Source of the DNA: an uncultured Clostridia bacterium
Lineage (GTDB): Bacteria > Bacillota > Clostridia > Oscillospirales > Ruminococcaceae
Direction of reading: 5' to 3'
DNA length: 64,000 nt
NCBI GenBank assembly: GCA_944385925.1
Contig: CALWZE010000089.1
Location: forward strand, 1 to 64,000
Made by a program: the position numbers and the translations under genes. Below are positions 58,368-64,000 of this stretch, in pieces. The notes below the pieces were generated by a model. It saw nothing but the letters and a program-made list of their open reading frames with translations. It did no database searches and had not been told where the DNA came from. The first letter of the stretch is position 1. Each line of letters opens with the position of its first letter.

Positions 58368-59469
58368 TGCTTGCCGTGCCTCCTTTCGCTTTGGTCAGGG
58401 CGTAGATGATGATACCGTTGGAGATAATCATACGCATGATATCCGACAGGTCGGTGCCGACCAGTACTTTGTTGGCGACCGGAAGAGCGATAACAAGAAG
58501 GCCCTGGAACAGGAAAGTGCCGATAATAACATGGGAAATGCGGGCTTTGGAAATAGATGCGCCGCCGATCAGAATCGCTGCAACACAATGGAAGCCCATC
58601 ATCAGGGGCGCGTTGTACATTTGCAGGAAACCAAAGGCCTGCGCATAGGTGATAATACCGACAGCACCCAGGGAGGTAGAAACCGCGGTGCCTAAAATGC
58701 GCATTTTGTCAACGTTAATTCCGCTTGCGCGCGCAAAATTCGGGTTCGCGCCGGCAGCAGTCATAGCCTTACCGGTTTTGCTTCTCATAAACAGATAGAT
58801 CAGCAGGCACATGAGGAAGAAAAAGACAAGCAGGCCGGTAGGAATGAAAAGGCCGCCGCTTTCTTCGCTGCCGATCAGGTAAAAGCCACCGGTTTTGTTC
58901 AGCAGCTCACCGAAGGAATTCTCAAGGCTGATGGTATTGCGGGCGCCTTCACCGCCGATCGGCCACTTGATGTCGCCGCTCTTGAACGGAAGAGTAACCC
59001 ACAGGATGTTCATAAAGGCAATGATCGACAGACCGACATAGGTGGATACGGTCATTTCAGAACCTTTTACACGGTTAAGAAGCAGACCATAAGCTACGCC
59101 GACAAACCAGGCAATCAGCGCGCCGAGCACCATTGCGAACAGCATCGAGCACCACTGTCCAAGAACAGGCGTCGAGGCAAAGCAGGGAAGCGCCGCGATA
59201 TTCAGCTCGATTGCGATCAGAGAACTGAACAGACCACACACGATACCGAGGCTGATACCGAAGTTGGGGCCGATACCGCACTGGATCGCAGGAACCATGG
59301 CGAGCACCAGCACACCGTACATTCCCCAGCGGCGCAGCACGTCGCCCAGCAAAGCGGGGATACCGATATTGTAAACGCCGGCCATGATCAGGACGATCAG
59401 GAAAAATGCGGAGATGATCAGGCGGGGAAGCCCGATTGCCTGATATGCGCTTTTCAGTTTGGATTTCAC
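58357..59469 (-). CDS. ABC transporter permease (BPD_transp_2)
   Basis: 370 residues with eight to ten membrane segments. Conserved features are MRSKTGKAMTAAGANPNFAR, FGFLQMYNAPLMMGFHCVAA and AAILIGGASISKARISHVII. It pairs with the 495-residue permease to form the channel. Starts with ATG overlapping the ATPase stop (ATGA). Confidence 0.92.
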   Translation of the reverse strand: MKSKLKSAYQAIGLPRLIISAFFLIVLIMAGVYNIGIPALLGDVLRRWGMYGVLVLAMVPAIQCGIGPNFGISLGIVCGLFSSLIAIELNIAALPCFASTPVLGQWCSMLFAMVLGALIAWFVGVAYGLLLNRVKGSEMTVSTYVGLSIIAFMNILWVTLPFKSGDIKWPIGGEGARNTISLENSFGELLNKTGGFYLIGSEESGGLFIPTGLLVFFFLMCLLIYLFMRSKTGKAMTAAGANPNFARASGINVDKMRILGTAVSTSLGAVGIITYAQAFGFLQMYNAPLMMGFHCVAAILIGGASISKARISHVIIGTFLFQGLLVIALPVANKVLVGTDLSDIMRMIISNGIIIYALTKAKGGTASNEE

Positions 59470-61073
59470 TGTTCCGCCCCTCCTTCCATTTTGGCGCCGG
59501 ACATTGCAAGGCCAAAGGCGGCGTCAGAGTCATCCGGGCGCATAATGCGGTGCACAACGCCTTCCGATACGATCGCGATTCGGTCGCACAGACTGCGCAG
59601 CTCGGTCAATTCGGAACTGACCATGATGACGGTCATGCCCTGCTCACGATTCAGTTTGGCAAGCAGCTCAATAACCAGCTTTTTGGCACCGATATCAATA
59701 CCACGGGTCGGTTCGGAGACGATCAGGAGCTTCGGGCTGAGCGTAAGCGCACGGGCGATGCAGACCTTCTGCTGGTTACCACCGGAAAGGCTGCCGGCTG
59801 CCTGCGTCGGGCCGGTGCAGCGAATGTCCAGCTCACGGATCATTTCATTGGCATGCGCACGGCCTGCCTTACCGTCATACAGTTTGGCGATTCCGTAATT
59901 CTTCAGGAACTTACCATTTACCTGCATGGCAGAAAACACGATATTCTGTTCGATAGAATCATCCAGCAGCAGGCCTACGCCGCGCCGGTCTTCCGAAACG
60001 AAAGCGATACCCAGACGAAGCGCTTCTCCGAGCTTTTTAAGATCGAGCGGCTTTCCGTCAAAAATCACCTCGCCCTCGGCAGGGCAAAGGCCCATGATGC
60101 CGTTGGGGATACCCAGTTTTCCCTGGCCGGCAAGGCCGCCGATTCCGAAAACCTCGCCGCGGCGCACGTTAAGACTTACATCCCGGACCTTTTCACCCGG
60201 CATGTCCACCTTAAGGTTGCGCAAACTGAGAATGACATCGTCATCTGAAAGGGTGCGGGTATCCGGCTTATCGTCGTCAAACAGCTTTTCAACTTTTCGG
60301 CCGATCATCATTTCAGCAATCTTTACCGCGCTGGTATCCTTGGTCTGCGCTTTGGCAATAAACTGGCCGTCGCGCAGAACGGTGATGCTGTCGGTAACCT
60401 CGATGACCTCGTCCAGACGGTGGGTGATGAAAATAATGGCGATGCCCTTGGAGGCGATTACCCGCATCGTATCCAGAAGCCTTGCGGCCTCGCTTTCGGT
60501 CAAAACCGCAGTCGGCTCGTCGAAAATCAGCAGACGGACCCCTTTTTTGTCGATCTCACGGGCAATTTCGATAAACTGCATGTAGCCGACAGGCAGGCCT
60601 TTGACAAGCACATATTCCTCGATGTTCAGACCGATGGTGTCCAACGCTTTGCGAGCGTCCTTTGCCATTGCCTTGGTGTCCAGCTTTTCAAGGCTTTTGC
60701 CGAAAATATGGCTGGCAACTGTTGGCTGGGTGATTTCACGACCAACCTTGATATTCTCGGTCACGGTGAAACCGGGGATAAGCATGAATTCCTGATGAAC
60801 CATGCCAATTCCCAGTTCCATCGCTTTCTGAGGACTGTCAATTTTGACGGGTTCTCCGTCGATTTCAATGGTCCCTGTAAAACCGCCGGTATTGTGGATA
60901 ACCGGCATTCCAAACAGAATATTCATGAGCGTGGATTTTCCGGCTCCGTTTTCGCCCATCAGCGCATGAATCTCGCCCGGCTTGACCGAGAGAGAGACGT
61001 TATCCAGAACGCGGTTTCCAAAATACTCTTTGGATATTCCGTCCATTTTAAGCACATATGGTGCCTCGCCCAA
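59466..61073 (-). CDS. ABC transporter ATPase with two nucleotide-binding domains
   Basis: 535 residues. NBD1 has Walker A GENGAGKSTLMNILFG and Walker B LLIFDEPTA. NBD2 has the signature GSLSGGNQQKVCIARAL with LIVSEPTRGID; its Walker A region (GGLAGQGKLGIPNGI) is degenerate, as usual in the MglA/YufO class. It drives import of a sugar- or nucleoside-like ligand. TTG 61073 is the start, with AGGAGGG seven bases upstream. Confidence 0.93.
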   Translation of the reverse strand: MGEAPYVLKMDGISKEYFGNRVLDNVSLSVKPGEIHALMGENGAGKSTLMNILFGMPVIHNTGGFTGTIEIDGEPVKIDSPQKAMELGIGMVHQEFMLIPGFTVTENIKVGREITQPTVASHIFGKSLEKLDTKAMAKDARKALDTIGLNIEEYVLVKGLPVGYMQFIEIAREIDKKGVRLLIFDEPTAVLTESEAARLLDTMRVIASKGIAIIFITHRLDEVIEVTDSITVLRDGQFIAKAQTKDTSAVKIAEMMIGRKVEKLFDDDKPDTRTLSDDDVILSLRNLKVDMPGEKVRDVSLNVRRGEVFGIGGLAGQGKLGIPNGIMGLCPAEGEVIFDGKPLDLKKLGEALRLGIAFVSEDRRGVGLLLDDSIEQNIVFSAMQVNGKFLKNYGIAKLYDGKAGRAHANEMIRELDIRCTGPTQAAGSLSGGNQQKVCIARALTLSPKLLIVSEPTRGIDIGAKKLVIELLAKLNREQGMTVIMVSSELTELRSLCDRIAIVSEGVVHRIMRPDDSDAAFGLAMSGAKMEGGAEQ

Positions 61074-61244
61074 AATGCTTCCCTCCTGTGCAGATTCTTT
61101 CTTCCCCTTACGCGTGTGAATTTATGTGCCCTGTAGTCTGACTGCTTTTTAGACAACAAAAAAGCCTGCAAACAAAGCTCGGCCTGAAAATAGGGATGGT
61201 CATTGCTGTTGATTTGCAGGCCCGGGTACACGGGGGTTCTACTT

Positions 61245-61273
61245 ATTATAGCTTAATTCTATATGTAATACAA
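61245..61273 (-). promoter_or_regulatory. Promoter of the ABC ATPase-permease genes
   Basis: TTGTAT (61273-61268), a 17-nt spacer, TATAAT (61250-61245), read on the minus strand. Confidence 0.75.
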
Positions 61274-61321
61274 GTCTGGAGGCGGATTTTTTCCGCCACA
61301 GACGGGCATTTTTTTGCAAAA

Positions 61322-61357
61322 AAGCCGTCGACCGGCATTTCCGCCGGTCGACGGCTT
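61322..61357 (-). terminator. Terminator after the DUF3798 gene
   Basis: AAGCCGTCGACCGGC / GCCGGTCGACGGCTT perfect stem, T-run on the minus strand. It separates the binding-protein gene from the ATPase gene. Confidence 0.9.
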
Positions 61358-61376
61358 GCTCAGCATTCGATTTCGA

Positions 61377-62531
61377 TTAGAAAGTGTAGTACGGCCACAG
61401 GAGCATCCAGTAGTTGCTCAGTTCGCCGGTTGCAGCGTCGTTGTACTTGCTGACGGTGGGCGCATTGCCGTCGGCGGCGTCGGTGAGGCACTTGAGGAAG
61501 ACCTCGTCGTCAACCTTGCCGTTGGTGCGGCCTTCGCAGTACTCGATCGCATACGCAACGCCTGCTTCGATCATGGTCTTGTTGACCTGAACGGGCCAGG
61601 TGGACATACGACCGGTGTTGCCATACTCGGCAACTTTCTGGGTGATCTGCTCGAGCATGTAGTCGCAATCGCCTTCATGTCCGGTAACCTCAATGCCCAG
61701 AGCAGCCGGGAAGCCGTGGAACGGGGACGGGCAGCAGGGCTGCGGGTAAATCGCACCCTCTTCGGCAACGGCACGGATCAGCGGCTCCTGCATGGAGCAG
61801 TTGGTGCTGAAGAAAGCGGTGTCCTTACCATACTCAGCGACATACTTCGGAACGTTCTCGATGATCCACTGCTGTGCGCCCGGAACACCGGCATCACCGG
61901 TGGGATCCGGGGCGGTCGCCTCGACATACTCGATGCCGAGCTCTTCGCAGGTAGCCATCAGGCCGTCACGGCGCGCAGCGATGGTCGCATAGCTCAGGTG
62001 ACGGGCAAAGGAAATGTGAACAAAGGTCTTAGCGCCCTGCTTTTCAGCCTGCAGAACCATCTCGCGGCCTTCAGCGATCTCATCCGGCTGCAGAACGATG
62101 TCCGCCTTGCTGGCGATAACAGCAGGATCCTCACCCGGAACGCCCGCGATGAAGAGCATGTCGGGACGGGTCTCGCGAACCTTATCGATCGCGGCAGAAG
62201 CGCCCGGAACAGCCTGAACAAAAACAATGGCCTTTACAAGCGGATCACTGGCAAGACCAACAACCTGAGCGATAGTCGCTTCGGTCTCGGTGGAGAAGTT
62301 ATCCGGATAGGTGGTGGTGACGATTTTCTCAGGGCCGTAGGTAGCAAGTGCTTCCTGCGCAGCCTGATACTCTTCCTCGCCCTGGGAAACGGTACCGGTG
62401 ATAATACCGATCTTATAGCCCTCTTCCGCAGCGGGGTCTTCGGTCGTGTCTGGTGTTTCCTGACCTCTGCCGCAGGCGAACATGGTCATCGCAACGACGA
62501 GAGCAAGAATGAGGCACAAAAGCTTTTTCAT
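61377..62531 (-). CDS. DUF3798 substrate-binding-like lipoprotein
   Basis: 384 residues. A lipoprotein signal (LILALVVAMTMFACG, Cys about 20) and then a periplasmic-binding-like fold: YKIGIITGTVSQGEEEYQAA, FVHISFARHLSYATIAARRD and NCSMQEPLIRAVAEEG. It likely delivers substrate to the ABC importer downstream. The ligand is unknown. Four cysteines after the lipid Cys, including PQPCCPSPF, are unusual for a binding protein. Confidence 0.88.
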   Translation of the reverse strand: MKKLLCLILALVVAMTMFACGRGQETPDTTEDPAAEEGYKIGIITGTVSQGEEEYQAAQEALATYGPEKIVTTTYPDNFSTETEATIAQVVGLASDPLVKAIVFVQAVPGASAAIDKVRETRPDMLFIAGVPGEDPAVIASKADIVLQPDEIAEGREMVLQAEKQGAKTFVHISFARHLSYATIAARRDGLMATCEELGIEYVEATAPDPTGDAGVPGAQQWIIENVPKYVAEYGKDTAFFSTNCSMQEPLIRAVAEEGAIYPQPCCPSPFHGFPAALGIEVTGHEGDCDYMLEQITQKVAEYGNTGRMSTWPVQVNKTMIEAGVAYAIEYCEGRTNGKVDDEVFLKCLTDAADGNAPTVSKYNDAATGELSNYWMLLWPYYTF

Positions 62532-62614
62532 TCTTTGATTCCTCCAAATTTTTCTTTCGGATTCTGCAAGACTGATTTATTTCGATCAATCAACAGAACT
62601 CCAGAATTTTTACA

Positions 62615-62643
62615 ATTATAATATATAAACAGTCGAAGTGCAA
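62615..62643 (-). promoter_or_regulatory. Promoter of the DUF3798 gene
   Basis: TTGCAC (62643-62638), a 17-nt spacer, TATAAT (62620-62615), read on the minus strand. Together with its own terminator it makes the binding protein gene a separate, strongly expressed unit. Confidence 0.8.
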
Positions 62644-62833
62644 GTTTTGTGCAGAAATTTGTTAATCCAACCATATAAGGCTTCTATAATTACTGTCAGT
62701 TGTGAATAAGTCAGAAATTGGTTGCAAAAGAATGACATTTTGGCTGGATTCAAACCCGTATTGTTTACAAAGAACGATAGATTTGCCTCAAATGACTATG
62801 TTAAAATTATCAAAACTTCAAAGGAGGTCTCCG

Positions 62834-63664
62834 GTGCTAGGCGGAATCATCGTGATTGCGGCTGCTGCATGTTACTTTGTACTGCTTTTAACAGGCAGGC
62901 GGCTGACTGTTAGAAAATATTTCGTACACTCTGATAAAATCAGCCAAAAAGTGCGCATCATTCAGATTGCAGACCTGCATGGAAATGAATTCGGTGTCGA
63001 AAATGAGCGGCTTTTAGCGCACATACGCGGGCTGAATCCGGATTTGATAGTTTTTACAGGAGACAATGTGCGCGATTATTTGCCTGTTGATGGTCTTGAG
63101 AATTTCCTGCGCAAACTCTGCGCAATTTGTCCTGTTTACTGGATTAGCGGGAATCACGAACTGCGCCATGACACTGAAAAAGCGCAGCGGCAGATGATGC
63201 AGAAATGCGGTGCACAGGAACTGAACGACCGGACGGTTTTCATAAAAGATCTCTGTTTATGCGGTGTTTCCGATCCATGGAAAGACGCCAGGCAATTCAA
63301 TAACAGATTAGCCGAAAGAGCAAAATCCTGTGCGCACGCAAGATTTTCAGTGCTGCTTTCTCACCGGCCGGAATATGCACAGAAATATGCCGCACATGGG
63401 TTTGATCTGACTTTGTGCGGGCACGCACATGGGGGTCAATGGCGGATACCGGGGCTTATTAACGGCGTTTTTGCACCGAATCAGGGAATCTTTCCGCGCT
63501 TTGCGGGCGGATATTATCAGCTGAACAATAAAAGCGCGATGATCGTCAGCCGTGGATTGGCAACGCAATATATAATTCCGAGAATATTTAATCCAACCGA
63601 ATTGGTTGAAGTGACCCTGATGCCGCAAAATCACAAAGTCGAAGGAGAGCTGGAAAGGAAATAA
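62834..63664 (+). CDS. Membrane-anchored metallophosphoesterase (YkuE-like)
   Basis: About 276 residues. One N-terminal membrane segment (about 2-22) and then the two-metal phosphoesterase motifs IADLHGNEFG, FTGDNVRD, WISGNHELRH, LLSHRPEY and LCGHAHGGQWRIPG. It probably hydrolyses a phosphodiester such as UDP-linked or lipid phosphate at the membrane. GTG 62834 is chosen because AAGGAGGT lies five bases before it; the longer frame from 62702 has no ribosome site. Confidence 0.88.
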   Translation: MLGGIIVIAAAACYFVLLLTGRRLTVRKYFVHSDKISQKVRIIQIADLHGNEFGVENERLLAHIRGLNPDLIVFTGDNVRDYLPVDGLENFLRKLCAICPVYWISGNHELRHDTEKAQRQMMQKCGAQELNDRTVFIKDLCLCGVSDPWKDARQFNNRLAERAKSCAHARFSVLLSHRPEYAQKYAAHGFDLTLCGHAHGGQWRIPGLINGVFAPNQGIFPRFAGGYYQLNNKSAMIVSRGLATQYIIPRIFNPTELVEVTLMPQNHKVEGELERK

Positions 63665-63670
63665 CAAATC

Positions 63671-64000
63671 ATGGAGAAAACAATCACAATTATTGGCACA
63701 GATCAGGAAAGCGCCATGCCGGACACCATAGAACTGGGAATCGGGCTGGTGTCCAGGAGCGCGGATTATTCTTTAACAATTGAGGAAAGCGAGGGCCGCT
63801 TTGAGCGGGTGATTGCTGCCGTCATTCCGCTGGGGTTCGAGCGGGCACAGATAAAAACGACCCATTTTGCGATTGATACCGAGTATGACCAGCCGACGGC
63901 AAACCCTGGACGTGCAGGACAAAGAATTTCGGGCTTTCGCTGCGTACACAACCTGAAAGTGTCTTTTGCCATGTCCATGCAGCTGCTTGCACAGATTGTG
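63671..64000 (+). CDS. SIMPL (DUF541) domain protein, cut by the window edge
   Basis: At least 110 residues remain open at the right edge. IGTDQESAMPDTIELGIGL and SADYSLTIEESEGRFERVIA lead into IKTTHFAIDTEYD, the SIMPL repeat pattern. There is no signal peptide in the visible part, unlike most relatives. AAAGGA precedes ATG 63671, six bases after the phosphoesterase stop. Confidence 0.8.
   Translation, partial: MEKTITIIGTDQESAMPDTIELGIGLVSRSADYSLTIEESEGRFERVIAAVIPLGFERAQIKTTHFAIDTEYDQPTANPGRAGQRISGFRCVHNLKVSFAMSMQLLAQIV

Larger units (their letters stand above)
61074..61376 (-). promoter_or_regulatory. Leader of the ATPase gene: promoter followed by a terminator-like fold
   Basis: On the minus strand the promoter TTGTAT-N17-TATAAT (61273-61245) is followed by GCCTGCAAA ... 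TTTGCAGGC TTTTTT, an intrinsic terminator with a large internal region, about 90 nt into the transcript. The ATPase start comes 70 nt later. This is attenuator or riboswitch geometry. I cannot match it to a known class. Confidence 0.55.

Noticed and set aside
1..64000. CRISPR arrays, rRNA and tRNA genes
   Set aside because: I saw no regularly spaced repeats and no tRNA cloverleaf or rRNA landmarks. A covariance search could still find a divergent tRNA.

Overview
The window looks like a chromosome of a gut-type Clostridia bacterium, probably in or near the Oscillospiraceae, judging by family content rather than by any marker gene. The supporting content is Tn916-type integration genes, TnpV and DUF6809, a DUF1015-serCA cluster, TIGR04076, a DUF3798 ABC transporter, AGGAGG-type ribosome sites and moderate-to-high GC with AT-rich islands. 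I see no rRNA, tRNA or CRISPR array.

Region 1 (about 188-13118) is an integrative mobilizable element of about 12.9 kb. It inserted into codon 8-10 of a low-molecular-weight protein tyrosine phosphatase gene. The left junction keeps the old first ten codons. The right end of the element supplies a synonymous replacement for them, so the phosphatase at 13088 is intact. The element carries a Tn916-type xis/int pair, MobC and a MOBP relaxase with a probable oriT, TnpV/DUF6809, and a BcgI-like restriction-modification pair (fused nuclease-methylase plus specificity subunit) led by a Phd-type antitoxin gene with palindromic operators. It also has an XRE/AlbA_2-ATPase pair containing a frame-sensitive tandem repeat, a sigma-like protein and two orphan genes. 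It has no conjugation machinery.

Region 2 (13.1-22.5 kb) holds the phosphatase, a UBA-DUF4342 protein, an OmpR-type two-component system, a two-TM protein, and a MocR regulator divergent from an ECF S-component (vitamin B6 uptake is suspected). It ends with a thioester-domain adhesin whose LPYTG motif lacks a membrane tail and which overlaps a class B sortase gene.

Region 3 (22.5-31 kb) has serC-serA-DUF1015, an aminotransferase, an esterase, a MutT-like Nudix hydrolase, an SGNH hydrolase and a rhodanese lipoprotein.

Region 4 (30.9-41.6 kb) has a minus-strand WYL-TfoX-GyrI-GNAT/SnoaL-DUF3795-SRPBCC operon behind a 32-bp perfect palindrome. Next is a TetR regulon with two copies of a 13-bp palindrome around tetR, a thioredoxin operon and a membrane protein. 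A DUF5714-arsenate reductase fusion and a TIGR04076/deformylase pair follow.

Region 5 (42-48.5 kb) is the aspartate-to-threonine pathway: an ACT protein, hom, thrB, lysC and thrC, followed by an AlkD-like glycosylase.

Region 6 (49-55.4 kb) is a six-gene operon that looks like an undescribed surface-glycan or glycolipid locus. It encodes a variant SDR epimerase, a sugar isomerase, two GT2 enzymes, a FAD oxidoreductase and a GT-C membrane protein.

Region 7 (55.5-64 kb) has a nitroreductase, an ABC importer with a DUF3798 lipoprotein and an attenuator-like leader, a metallophosphoesterase and a truncated SIMPL protein.
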